Translations under genes and position numbers: made by a program | Origin: Straminergon stramineum | Taxonomy: Eukaryota > Streptophyta > Bryopsida > Hypnales > Calliergonaceae | DNA length: 64,000 bases | Assembly: GCA_963920665.1 (NCBI GenBank) | Contig: OY987270.1 | Span: forward strand, 20,238,019 to 20,302,018 | Direction: 5' to 3' | Shown: positions 47,656 to 59,500 of the stretch, in pieces | Position numbering within the stretch: position 1 is the stretch's first letter | Layout of the letters: the number at the start of each line of letters is the position of its first letter | Notes under the pieces: generated by a model | Databases searched by the model: none | What the model was told of the DNA's origin: nothing | The model's input: only the letters and a program-made list of their open reading frames with translations

Positions 47656-50600
47656 TGTGGCAGCATGAAATTCTAATTTTTTTGGTTTTACTTAGTAATA
47701 CTAACCGGATAGCTAGATAAGGGTATCTGGATTTGGTTAAGAAACCATAAGGAGCGGAAATAGAAGTAGAAAATAAGATAGCGGGAAGATCTACTCAATC
47801 TAGTTTCCAGAGAGTAAACGGATAGGAGCGGATGTCTAACCGGATAGGTGATGGACCGGATACCCTACCGAAACCGGATCCGGATTAGGTCGTGCTGAGG
47901 TAGCAAGGGGGTCCAGCCAGTATAAATGGTCTGGCCTGGCCAGTCGCACCCCTTTTCACTTTTTCATTTTCCAGCGCTTTCAAGCTCCTCGTGTCTGTCA
48001 GTTTCAGCGTTCCGTGTCAATCACTGTTTCGAAGGTTTTTCGCGATTGTTATAGTGTCCGCTACAAGTGTAAGTTTGGTTTCCGGTTGAGATCGGAGAGA
48101 GAAGGAAAGGAACGGGACGTGCAACTAGGAGAGCGACAGTAAGGTAGAATCGGAAAGGGTTCCGAGTAGCTCATCCGCGACCATGCCGTAGCTCAAGAGA
48201 ACTAGAGGTCATGCTAGTTCGTCGTTAGCAGTAGATGTCAAACTCCAGAAAGTAGTTCCGGTTATCCCTTTGTCAGAGGATACCCGAGCGGAACTCATGG
48301 ATGACTTGAACTCCATGGGTTGTATAGGGTTTGCAACCAAGCCCTGGGGGTTCAAGGAGGAAGTTTTCGTCCGGGAACTCTCGGGTAAAGTGTCCAACGA
48401 GTGGGATAATACGCTGAGAGCGGTTCCGCCCCTCTAGACGGAAGAAGTCTAGAGGTCAGTTTACAGCTTCCGGCCGGGAGGATTTGGGATGGCCAGCCAG
48501 AAGGACGACTTCATCCGAGGCAAGTTTGAGGGTGCAGTAAACCCGAAGGACGGATACGCCATAGAGAACTGTAAGGATGAGTGGAAACGCCGACTTTTAC
48601 AATTCCTCGTTCCGATCCTCCATCCGGAAAAACCGACAAGGGTAACCATTACCCTTGCAAACACCATTTTCGAGGCCCTAAGAGGGGACCAGAAAGTCGA
48701 CTGGGCACGGATCATTTCCAATCTGGTGCTCCAGTTAGTTAGTAGGGTTGGAAAGAGTAGAGCAACTCTAGTGAGCCCCTACTTAATGCATCTCTATCAG
48801 TCCCATCAACTCTTGAATGACAGAGAGGACGAGGTGTGGAAGAATCAGCAAGTAGTGCTAAGATATGGAGAATCAAGATCGGATCAGGAGAGCGAATCTG
48901 GTTCGGAACTGGGAGAGGATTCGGAGTCGAAAGACGAGGAGGCGCCAGTGTTGCCGGTCAAGCATCACAAGACTACCTCCCCCAATAAACGAGGGACACC
49001 ACCTGGTCAGAACGCTCCAGCTCCGGAAGGGAAACCGGAAGAGGAGAAGGCAGTGGATCCCAAGGACCCGTTCCAACCCCTGGTGAAGGTCCTCTATGAC
49101 ATCTGGATGGATTGGGAACGCAAGAGAAGGATAGTCGTAGCCATCGAGCAGTTGGTGGGAGCAGCACCCGACCGGGAGCTACCGAAAAAGGTGGCGGGTT
49201 GTATCTCTGATCCAGTCGAGGCCCGGAAGCAGGAAGCAGAGATCCGCCGGCTACAAGAGGAGGTGGATCGGATGAAGACGGAGATCCTGGTGCACAAGGA
49301 GAACTTCGCAGCCACCAAATCTATTGCAGAGAATGCTCGGCAAATGATGGAGCAAGTAAAGGCCACGTTCGAGGAGACCGGAATGGCCCTCACCAAGGCC
49401 AAGTTGTTTGACGAGCGGGTGCACGAGGAGAAGAAGCTATCTAGTTCCTAGATGGTGAAGATTCTCAACGACTTTGCCGAATAGGTAGAAGCGACAATGA
49501 AGGAGGCATGGAAGGCAGCGGACTGGATGGAGGAGAGTACCTGGATTCTGTCGGGAGCAACTTGCTCTCGCGGTATTCGACTCTCGGATATCTCCCTCCT
49601 GGATTCGTTCCCGGAAGTGACAGCAGGAGAGGGGAAGGATACGACCCCCAAGTCCAAGAGAATGACCCAGGCCGGCACGCCTGGAACCGCCATCGACTTG
49701 GACTCACCACCCGCGTCCATAGAAGGCAATCCGGTTCCTCGACCTCAGGAGGTAGAGAGGAGTCGGAACCTAAACGAGGTTTTTGAGCAGATGGACCCGG
49801 GAGCGGACAGCGTGACCATCGGATCGCGAATAGGGGCTTAGGATGTACAGAGTAGGTAGAATAGGAACGGATACAGAAATTGTTCCGATCCAGTTGGGAG
49901 TAGGTAGGACCGGAAAGTCTGACCGAGATGGCGGCGGAACTTTCGTGAGTTTTCCAGCCCATTTGTAACTTTTTGAAATGTATATAGTCAACGCCCGTGA
50001 GGGACGCTGAGAGTCTTCTTTTTGCAATTTCTGTTGTACCTTTGTATGCGCTCTGTTGTTGTGTGTGTCTCCTAGGCTTGGCAGGTTTGCATGATGTGGA
50101 GTTAGGAAGGCGTAAGGCAGAGTTGTGATTAGATTTCTCCCCTTAGTGTGATAGTTTTCGATCCTTAGTGTGTGTGCAGGTTGTGTAAGTGTTGGGAATG
50201 TATTTCAGTGCCTCAGCAAGATCTAGGATTTTGAAGTTCCAGGTGAGATAGCCGCTGTTAGGCTAGGTGGATAGGGAGGGTATCCTTAGTCGCGCTAGAA
50301 CTCTTGGACGGGTAGTCCGGTTGAGTGTCCGATCTTCTGAGAGGTCTCACCACCATAGTTGGTAAACGGAATGATCCTAGTTACTGTTGGAACGGACGAG
50401 TACACTTGTAACCACCTAGCTTCGCGCGGGTAGGAGCTGGCATTGAGGTCGTTGTAGTAAGAACGGATCATACGGGGGATCTCTGTGTGACCTGCATTCC
50501 AGATTGCTATCGGGATTGCTGTGAGGGATCAAACCGGATTCAAGTTAGTTAGGAAAGGAGAGGAGAGAACAGTGGGTCTTCAACCACTATAATCCACAGA

Positions 50601-51014
50601 AGGAGTGGTGGGCCGACCACTCAAAAACCTAAGCGGCGAACCCTCTGATGGTCTAACAGAGGCAAAACTAAACCGGAAGAGTATTGAGGAGATACGGGAA
50701 CCAGCCGGAGCGGATTGGTTCAGAGCAGTACTAGGACTGGAATTGTTTAGGTCCTGGAGATTGGGAGAACTGGGTTAACTAGAGGATTGAAAGATTGGAT
50801 GGGAAGTAATCCGGTCCTAATCCTCTTGGTGGTTGGTTGTTTCCGGTGATAGATCTAGGACCGGAAAGTAAATTTTAGAGGGTGAGAGCGCTTACTCGCC
50901 CAAATCAAGTAAATACTTCACAAAATCTCGCGGGTTCGATCTTTAGAGTCACTTCGTTATGCTGTAGAGTGATTTTTGTGAACATAATAGGGAATTTACT
51001 TATCCTATGCTGCG
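47656..51014. mobile_element. 3.36 kb insertion in the transposase gene
   Basis: ATAGCAGA is present on both sides (47648-47655 and 51015-51022). The uninterrupted homologous copy in element 1 shows that the reading frame was continuous before insertion. The inserted DNA begins TGTGGCAGCAT and its far end, reversed, begins CGCAGCATAGG, so very short inverted ends sharing GCAGCAT are possible. I see no long direct repeats, which speaks against a full-length LTR element. Its base composition is much richer in G, C and CCGGA than its neighbours. A TATA-like TATAAATG lies at 47921 before the ORF at 48183. The superfamily is uncertain; an 8-9 bp duplication fits hAT or Mutator-type elements. Confidence 0.8.
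48183..49841 (+). pseudogene. ORF of the insertion, interrupted by TAG codons only
   Basis: The frame from the ATG at 48183 to the TAG at 49839-49841 holds 552 codons. Inside it are five stops, all TAG, at 48189, 48435, 48450, 49449 and 49482, with no TAA or TGA. Each would read as Gln if it were CAG. The central part (48489-49100) has a globular region with IRGKFEGAVNP, KDEWKRRLLQFLVPIL and KVDWARIISNLVLQLV. This resembles the uncharacterised 'putative plant transposon protein' domain found in many plant repeats. Acidic and Pro-rich linkers follow, then a long coiled coil (EIRRLQEEVDRMKTEI) and a Ser/Pro-rich tail. No integrase, reverse transcriptase or DDE core is visible, so the element looks non-autonomous. 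Confidence 0.6.
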
Positions 51015-51547
51015 ATAGCAGAGAGTGCTATGGCCAATTGGAATGCGGTCCGAATTGTCTATGGCAGCGGATCTGCCAATGTGGAAATGGAGAATCGTGA
51101 GAGGACCTATTTGCTGCATTGGAGTAGTTCTCTTCATAAACACTCCCAAAAGTTCATCAAGGAAGCGCTTCAACAACAACATATTTCTCTGTGTAAGCAA
51201 TACAAAGATTCCAAGAATATGGATCAGGCAGAGACACGTTATCTAGCAATTCGATCATGGTGGCTATCATCCGGAGCTGCAAATGAAGAAGTAATTCATC
51301 ACTTAGACCATTGGCTAGCATTCTGGCATTTTCGATATCGACAATGGGGAGGCTTCATGGACATGGTGAGTAAAATATTTATTTCTATGCATAAGGAGAT
51401 TTCAGTTTTTGATGGTGTCACACCATATAATGCAAAGATAAACTTACGTTGCTCCATATATTTTATTTTGTTTTCCAATGATGTAGAATACCAAAAGAAC
51501 TTCATTTTATAATTTGAAATTCTCTGAGCTATTCTTCAACGGTATCC

Positions 51548-51638
51548 AGAAGAGGGGGTCTACGAAACAATAAAAGAGCATATGTCGAGTCCGACGAAAC
51601 TCTTCATGGTGTTTACTAGACCCCCTCTTTTGGGTGTC
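51548..51638. repeat. Palindromic mini-element in the transposase intron (element 2)
   Basis: GAGGGGGTCTA and TAGACCCCCTC ends surround a diverged core TGTCGAGTCCGACGA at 51583-51597. Position and ends match 943-1038 in element 1. Confidence 0.65.
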
Positions 51639-53279
51639 TTTAAAGGAACATGCAATTCTTGAGAGTCCTCATGTAAGATGTGAGTTCTTCCTTGTACCAA
51701 GAAGTTGAAAGAAGATTGTGTTGCTGTATTTTTATATAGTCATATAGGTGTATTTGAAATTGTCTTTGAATATCGTTCATTTTATGATAAGACATGTTCA
51801 TTCGACCACAAAACAATCTATAATTACAAATATCTGTGAGGTTTTCAAAGTGAAGTGCTAACTGTTGCCTAAACTTGTGTTCATTTTTAGAAATTGAATT
51901 TGGAGGAAATGCTGGACCTGCCATCGTGTAATTTATCTGAAATAGTCCATAACAAGTGGCTCCAAATGTCCGGAAAAAGAGGAAACAACTTATTTGATGC
52001 GACTTGTGACGACAGTATTCGTGCTTGGATGCAAATGACAAATTATCGAGCATACTTCAGAGGTCATGCACATGGCTCTGGTCCATCGAAGAACGAATTG
52101 AAGTTGAGGGCTGCCACTCGAAGTAGAGATCCAAAGAAAATTGCTGAAGCGCTCAACACTTTACTTGGAGCAGAGGGGCTTCGAAATCGATTACCACATT
52201 TAGAAGGAGAAGAGATCTTTGGAAGTACAAAGAGGAAGTTGGATGTACCCATAGGAGATGCTGGAGATTCACATAGACCAGACAAAGTGAATTTCTCTCA
52301 ACCGCGTGTGCGTACGAGGTCCACAACAAATTCTATGGAGATGTTGGGAGGGAAAGGTAAAGAGGTGGATACAAATATTTGTCCACATGTCACTGTTGCA
52401 TATGAAAGTGACTGTGATACATCAAAGTGGCACATTGCAAGGATTAGCCACAAATCGAATGCTAAATGTCACGCTCAACAACAGGGGTCAAATATCAAGT
52501 GCTCTGCCAAAATTGCAAGGGGAAGGAAAGGTAACCCTGCTCTAACTTATCGAGGTAGAAAAATAGATTATGGTACTAAGAGAGAAGTGGTGGTTGACTT
52601 CTGGTTTTGTTGGGATGACATTGAACGTTGTGTGAAAGGTTCGAAACAAAAATGGATAATAGATTGGCCAGCTATGCCGGAGGTTTGGCCAGTTCTATCA
52701 AGGACACACCTCAGTCGGGAAGAAACTCTACTCTTGCAACATGCGAGATTTCAACTCCAACAACGCCCTACGTTGTCACCACGTCGACTTTTCAACATGT
52801 CAAAGATTTTCAAGACTGCCTTATTTGACCAACCACCCCCCCCGAATGCAGATGCATATCCAACAATAAGGAACAGCCGAACTATTCGGAGGATTGCAAA
52901 TGCACCAACTACAAAGCAACGGAACAAATGGGAGAGTGCAGAAAACATTAGAGGGCAAATCCTAGAAGTGACCTTACTCCCCCAACCGGGCCTAGGTGCA
53001 ATAGTCTCACTAGAGATAGGGATAGACCCTCACAAAAATGTCTACCAAATTACAATTGGCATGTTCCCCACGTGCACATGCCCTGACTTCACAAATATGG
53101 TTGTTTCTGCTATTGGAGGTCGACAACAATACGTGAATTGCAAACACTCTTACTACTTGTATAGGTACTTCTGCAAGATGGATGTCAATGAAGACAAATT
53201 CATTCATGCACCTAGTTATAGCTTCAATGAATTGAAACTCCTTCTAGTTCGAGCTGGAATTATTAGAATTCCCGAATAG

Positions 53280-54566
53280 GCATGGATTCCTTTTCAAGAA
53301 CACTTCATTTGTATTGTATTCATTTACATATGTTATGATTCAAATGATTTAGTGATTTTGGAATTGAAAAGGTCTCCGCATTTCCTAAGTATTAGAATAT
53401 ATGTCATTCATGAAGTGTTTTGAAGCATGTTCCCGTGAATGATCAGAATTTGTGATCATAACTTACTATCGCACATATGAAAATCTATTTAATTCAATTC
53501 ATTCTATATTTTGCCTCCGTACTTCATTTTTTTCTGGATTCGTTTGTCTCAGTTGTCTTTCTTTTTCTTTTCAATCTTTTCTTATTTTGGATTATCCTTC
53601 CCATTTTTTGTCATCTTAATTTCCTTGTCCTTAACCTTTTTTTTATATCCCTTGCACTTCTAATTTGAAAGTTTTTCGTTTCCTTTTCATTTCTTCTTCC
53701 ATTCTTTTTTACCAAACTTCCAATTTTGCTTCCATTTTCTTTAGATTTACTACCCATTTATGTCCTCACTTCCCATTTTATACTTACTCTCATTTTCTAT
53801 TCCTTTGCTTCCAATTTTTTGGGCACTATTTCTATTCATTTGAATCCTCACTTTCATGGCTTGTTTTTTTCATTTCTTTCTAGAACATGTTCTATCTTTT
53901 ATAACTGACTTGTTTCTATAATTTTCTACAAATTCAGGTCACATGTAAGCAAGTGGCATCAAATTAGATTCTACCTAAGATTAATTCTTACAATTTAAAA
54001 TTATTGAGTGCAACACGCTTACAAATGAGAGTGAGCTTTCTACCATAAGGATATGTCCTACCTATGTCACCCTAAACCCATCAATTGCCAACTCACCCTA
54101 CACGTGCCCTCTTGTATTAGCGCATGCTGGAAATTCTTATACATATGCAATACTTAGGAGATAGGATTCTCTGCATGAACTAAAGTGAATCACAAAATTA
54201 TGATTCACTATTTCCAAAGTGACATGAGTTTACTATACATTAAGCGGTTTACATATTCTCTACTGTAGTTAATAAAGAAATTCTTCGCCCTATGCACAAA
54301 ATTTTGCAAGCCTGATGCATAGCTCCCTAAAATCGTAAACCAAAAAGTGTAAAATCTTATCACAATCCACAGTCATAGGATACACGGCCATAGGTCACTA
54401 AGTTTACTACAAATAGTAAGGTTTCCTCAATTTTTCCTAACAAAAATGAAAAAAAAAAAAAATTCGTCAAAAAATCTCCAAAAAATAGGGTTTGGGGGCT
54501 CACCGCTCACAAGTTCCTCGCTCGCAGCTCGCAAGCTCACCGCTCCAAGCTCGCACGCTAGCGTCG
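53280..54566. repeat. Right terminal region of element 2
   Basis: Downstream of the transposase stop is a T-rich region. From about 54365 comes CCACAGTCATAGG with CACGGCCATAGG, then GGCTCACCGCTCACAAG with stacked GCTCGCA/GCTCACC units ending GCACGCTAGCGTCG at 54566. This mirrors the left end at 32136. The weak ORFs in the T-rich part are low-complexity and not supported. Confidence 0.55.
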
Positions 54567-56589
54567 TTGTTGTATATACTCCATGTCATATTTCCCATGA
54601 TTGAAAAAAAATCCATAGATCCCCATGAAGTCAGAACCATTGCACCGGTTGGTACTTACACTGCAAAGATATTACATAGGATGTCAATTGCTAACTAAAA
54701 TGCATGTTCTAAGGATACACATAATCCCTCAAGCTTTACGTGCTTGTTAGGAAGAATTAATGAACCTTTCATAATTGAAAGACATAGTCACTTCTAAATT
54801 AAGATACAAACCCGCCTTCTATTTAACTCTTTCCTGCTAATTTACTAAGTCCAACCCACAAGTATGTGATAATACATCATGCACTCATGGTTTTCAAATT
54901 TCAAAGTACATGAAGTAATTCCCTTCTCAATGAAATCAATCCACCGTCCATAATTTCTGAAACTACTAAAACTCTGTATGGGACTATGGGATGAGCAGAA
55001 AATTGTGACAGAAAGTAATGATGTCATTACAGTTGGCTAATCTTCCAATCATTACACATCCACTTTCGTCTTTTGTAGTTCCACACATTCAATACCTAAT
55101 GCCACCACATTTTGTTCTCCTAGATTGCAAAAAAGATTACATCAACCATTATGAAAGATGCACTTCATATGTTCCAAGCACAAGAAGTGTGGCAAGAAAA
55201 GAAAATCAGCAGGGCTTCAGTTCCACACTTCTTGACTTCAATAGGAAATAACTTCCACTACGTTCATTTCCATTTGTCATACCTTACAAAAAAAAAGACT
55301 TCAATGTAATTTATGACAATGCTTTCATTTGATACAATATACAACCAAAAGTTTAAAAAAAATTACATACTCATACTGTTCACAAGTGACGGAATTGAAC
55401 AATGTCCATTGTATATTAAGGTATCTCTCAAAAGCATTGTCCTTCATTCTTGAAGGCTTTAAGACGTTCCACATTTGACGACTATTGAACTCAATTAAAA
55501 AAAGGGCAGTTCATTCTTTTTTGAAGTTGTCACTATAGCATTACAATCACATACGTTAGCAGACAACATTTATAGTCTACTAAAAATACATGAATGAAGT
55601 TCAATAGTGAGCACACTAAAATTTTAATATTATTCATCTAACTGCAGTACATCATCTTCATCCACACCAAGTTCAGAAAACATCTCCGAGGGAAAGAAAA
55701 ATCATGACACAGCTCATAGAAAGGTGGTATTTATTTCAGCAGTAGTTCCTCATCCTTTGCACAAATACCGAAACACCCCTCGCCGACAATGCAACCTTCA
55801 TGCATGCTCTATATTTTCAATACTCATAAATTTCATAATTTTACATCGCAAATGCCAAATTCTAGTTCCAGGGCAAAAGACCACTTCACATCAACACTAT
55901 TTTCACAAGTCAAACAAAATTGATGTCAACATTGTGCAATACTTCGGACTTTAAACAACCGTGAACACTTGCTATAGTCTTCACTTTAGGAATGCTTGAT
56001 GGCAGGGGTTCGCCTAGGATTGACACTGAATTCTGGAAGGACAAAGATCGTTTGTATAACATGGTGGATGGAAGCACAATGTGCCACATCCAATGCACGC
56101 AAATTATAGACAAGTACCTACTTCCACATGTGATTGAAATTTTGTGCAATCTGCAATGACGCTTTCTAGATGCCAAAGCTTCATTGCAATTACAATGAAT
56201 GCCTACACTTGTTCAGAAAAGCTTCCTCTGTGTCAGAAAGGCATGCAATTGCTTCTGAATTTATGCCTACAACAATTGCACTTCCCATTACTACTGAAAA
56301 CCTTTGTTGTCACTACCTTCTTCAATACACTACATAGCTACTCTACAATAACCATCCACAGGTTGTGCTATAATGATCTTTTTTAGGAACAGAATGAAAG
56401 AAACTGTGCAATACATTGAAGTTATTTTAATTTTTCTAGTATATGCATGTGTGTCTTAAACCAGCTTGAACCAGACATCATATGGAACCTTTAAAACAGA
56501 CGGTGAATTTTGATGACTCCTTAGCATTTCTCCTTCTGAAGTCAGTGAAGGAGTAAAAGATGTTATGAAAGACCATACCTCTATAATTA
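54567..56589. other. Non-coding stretch between element 2 and the CACTA remnant
   Basis: About 2 kb of AT-rich DNA. Only short, featureless ORFs are present and I see no supported gene. Confidence 0.35.
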
Positions 56590-59500
56590 TCATTCCTGAA
56601 GAAATTCATCTTTGTCTTCAAAAATTTCCATAAATGTGTCGTCATCGGAGGCTGCTTCATCCAACAAGTCCGCTTCACGTTGTCTAGCAAGCTTTGCTGC
56701 TCTTAATTCTTCCTCTGTCATATGATGCCCAACATTGTCACCACATTTATTTGTGTTGCCGGAGTCATCTCCTTTGGGTATAGAAATCTCTTCCATGAAT
56801 ACTCTGTTTTATTGGCCCAAAAGGGTAGGAGGGCACTCGACATTAGACTCTTGAACTACCCGGATGGACCTCTGATCCGTGTACACAACAACTGACCAGT
56901 CCGGTTTGTCAGCTGTGTCGAAGAAGAAAACTTGAGACACCTGCAATGGAAAAACGAATGAATTCGCTAACCTCCTCATTAGTCTATTTAACTTCACCAA
57001 CATGAAACCATATTTGTCTTTTTTCATAGACGTAGTTGGTCCTCTTGAAATTGGCGCCACCCAGTCGCACAACAACAATATTGGCTTCAATCGTCTATAG
57101 TCCAATTCTAGGATTTCCTGTATCGTCCCATAATACGTCACTGGCCCTGGTATATAGTTTCTGTCAGCTACGCCGCTACGTTGCAATGTTTCACAAGTGA
57201 CAATCACTCCTGAGTCCGCTGTTATGAGTTTCATGTTGGCCATGGAAAATCATAAGTGTTTTCCATATGCTTTCATAGACTTGAAAGAACGAGTCCTGAA
57301 ACTAGGCAAAATGGACAAGTCGATGACGTCATCTTCAAACAGCTCATTCCCGGCTTGCACAACAGTCTGCAACCACTCCCCGAAATCGGGAACTTCATTC
57401 ATGTGAGGAGGATAAACCATCCTTGTTCTTTGCCTAAGAGGCAATCCCCTCTTATATGAGGCTCTCGCTTCTTTCGCTTCCAAAGATAACCTCTTATGCG
57501 TATTGTACAGCAGGTAATAGAACATTTCCAATGTCACTTTCTGTTACCATGGTAATGCGGTCATACTCTCTTCCAAGCAACGCTGTTGGGCATACACTTT
57601 GAGCATATTCGACAAGTACGGAATAATTCAACATAGAAATGAATAAGACAACACAACTACAATGTATATACATTCAATTGAGATAGAAACACACCTTCGA
57701 AGTCCTTTGAGGCAGGCGGTGTTATTAAGGACACACGAGTGCGCCCATTGGCACTCTTCACTTGTCAAATGTCGAATCTTGTAAGTAGTGCAGGTGACCT
57801 CACCAATGTCTCCTAGTTCCTCGTCCCCATTCCAGACTCGCTTTTGTGTTGATTCACACTCGAGGATGTACTCAGTAGAAAGACCGAGGCCTACTTCCAT
57901 AGCGGTCCACTTGCCATGCATCCTTCTGGTCGTGCCTTGTTCCTTACATATGACTTCATGTACTTCATGTACCTCTCCAGAGGATACATCCACCAGTTAT
58001 GGACTGGACCGCACAAGTATAACTCCTCTACCAAGTGCACTAGCGAGTGCGTCATTGCATCAAAAAACGAAGGAGGGAATGCCCTTTCTAGCAAACACAT
58101 GGCTATTGCCACGTCTTCTTCCATTGACTCCTTCTATGCAGGATCCACCACCTTCAAACAGAGTCTTCTAAAAATATAACTCAAGTGTAAAATAGCTGTC
58201 ATGACTACATCTGGCAACAAACCACGAATGCAAACTGGTAGGATGTGCTAAAGGAGCACGTAGTAGTCATGGCTCTTCAAACCATGTACTATTCCATCTG
58301 AGTCTATTTTAGTCTTCAGATTTGACATGTACGCAGTAGGAGTTTTTAAGTTCCTCAATCTCTATATAAGTGTCCTCTTGTTCTCTTTGGACAACACATA
58401 TGGAGCTGTGGGAATATGAAAACCCATGAAAGGCGGTAGAGCTTCATGAATATGTAGTGGTCTTTTACAACCAACTTCTTTCATGTCGTGACGAACCACA
58501 GGGCCATCCTTCATACCAAGCAATGTATTCAAAAGGTTCTCTGCAATATTTTTTTCGCAATGCATGACGTCTAGTATATGCCTTACTAGAAGATTCTACA
58601 TCATTGAAGCGCACATAAGAAGTTAGAAACATGAGAAGAAAGCATTGCATAGAGGACATGAATATAATATTAGTGTACTAAGAAAATTAAAAGAACATAA
58701 TATTTATGAAGACAAGGCAAAGAAATGCTGAAAACACTATTTGAGAAGGGTAATGACTGTAATGGATTCATAACCAACGCTGAAGAGTATTGGACAGGAC
58801 AAAATGAGAAGCTTTTGCAATTGCACTTTCCTAGTTTGATTTAACTAAAAATCAATATTAAACTTCAAAGGCATTGAAGTTATTAGTATGTTCAGAAGGA
58901 GTTATTCACGTACATCCCAATAAGGCAAAGAGAAAAGCACTGAGTGTCTTTTGACGCCATTACGTTTAACAGGGTCATTTTCATTGCCAGCAATTCCACC
59001 TGCCTGTAGCCATCTTCCCCTTGCTTGGCCCCTTCTTCGATGTTCCAAGCCAGAAACTCTAGTAGGACTACCACGGTACTCCTCTTTCCCATTGAATGCT
59101 TCTTTCATGAATCTGAAAGGGTGATTTCTATTCAAATACCTACGATGTCTTTGGAATATATTTTTCGTTAGACTCTTCGAAAACCTGGAGTCCACATGAG
59201 GTCCACAAATGGGACAACTTTGGTAGCCCTTTGTCACACATCCTGAAATTAATCCATATGCGGGGTAATCATGAATAGTCCATAGTAGCATCCCTCGTAG
59301 TGTGAACGTAGTGCCATTAGGATTGTCAGACATGTCCATTGCTGACACCCCATTCTACAGGAGAAGCAACTCATCTACAAGAGGTTCTAAATAAACATCA
59401 ATGTTTTCAGACTTCACGGACTCTTTGCCAGGTATAAGTAGTGAAAGCATCACAAAAAAACATTTGGTGACCATCCACCCCGGTAAGTTGTAATTGAGAA

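Larger units (their letters stand above)
45845..53279 (+). pseudogene. Mutator-like SWIM transposase, element 2 copy (split by an insertion)
   Basis: Exon 1 is 45845-51365 with a 3.36 kb insertion at 47656-51014. Exon 2 is 51891-53279, ending at TAG. Removing the insertion and one target duplication leaves 718 in-frame codons plus 462, the same layout as the other copy. The only other defect noticed is CGA-to-TGA at codon 5 (45857-45859); the ATG at 45884 could bypass it. Order of parts: a Ser-rich N-terminus; a Cys/His finger (LVCKVCRKPPSCLSPCNARIY ending near HNHPV); an RNase-H-like core with Asp in VYDVEYKKV and in FIAD; and a C-terminal SWIM finger, CTCPDF followed after 18 residues by NCKHSYYLY. 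This is the usual order of MuDR-type transposases, which cut and rejoin DNA at element ends. Before the insertion it was probably nearly functional. Confidence 0.75.
32136..54566. mobile_element. Giant terminal-inverted-repeat transposon, element 2 (about 22.4 kb including a 3.36 kb insertion)
   Basis: The left end reads GGTTGCTAGCATACGAGC. The right end, on the reverse strand, reads CGACGCTAGCGTGCGAGC. Both continue inward with stacked AGCTTGTGAG-like units and, within 200 bp, a CACGG...CATAGG block. The cargo is a Mutator-like transposase on one strand and, divergently, a small basic ORF, an acidic ORF and a ParB-methyltransferase-like gene. The inverted copy at 1-16112 has the same gene order and ends with the same terminal sequence, which supports treating the whole as one mobile unit. 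I could not find a convincing target-site duplication. The two ends may therefore be slightly mis-set, or have come together by rearrangement. Confidence 0.6.

Noticed and set aside
48183..49841. Genetic-code change with TAG read as Gln
   Set aside because: Other genes in the window end at TAG and TAA and have TAG among several stop types, and C-to-T decay explains the pattern more simply.
47656..51014. LTR retrotransposon
   Set aside because: No long direct repeats at the two ends, no polymerase or integrase, and ends that do not read TG...CA.
53477..53908. Short hydrophobic ORFs at 53477-53908 as membrane proteins
   Set aside because: They come from a T-rich low-complexity tract near the end of element 2 and overlap in two frames.
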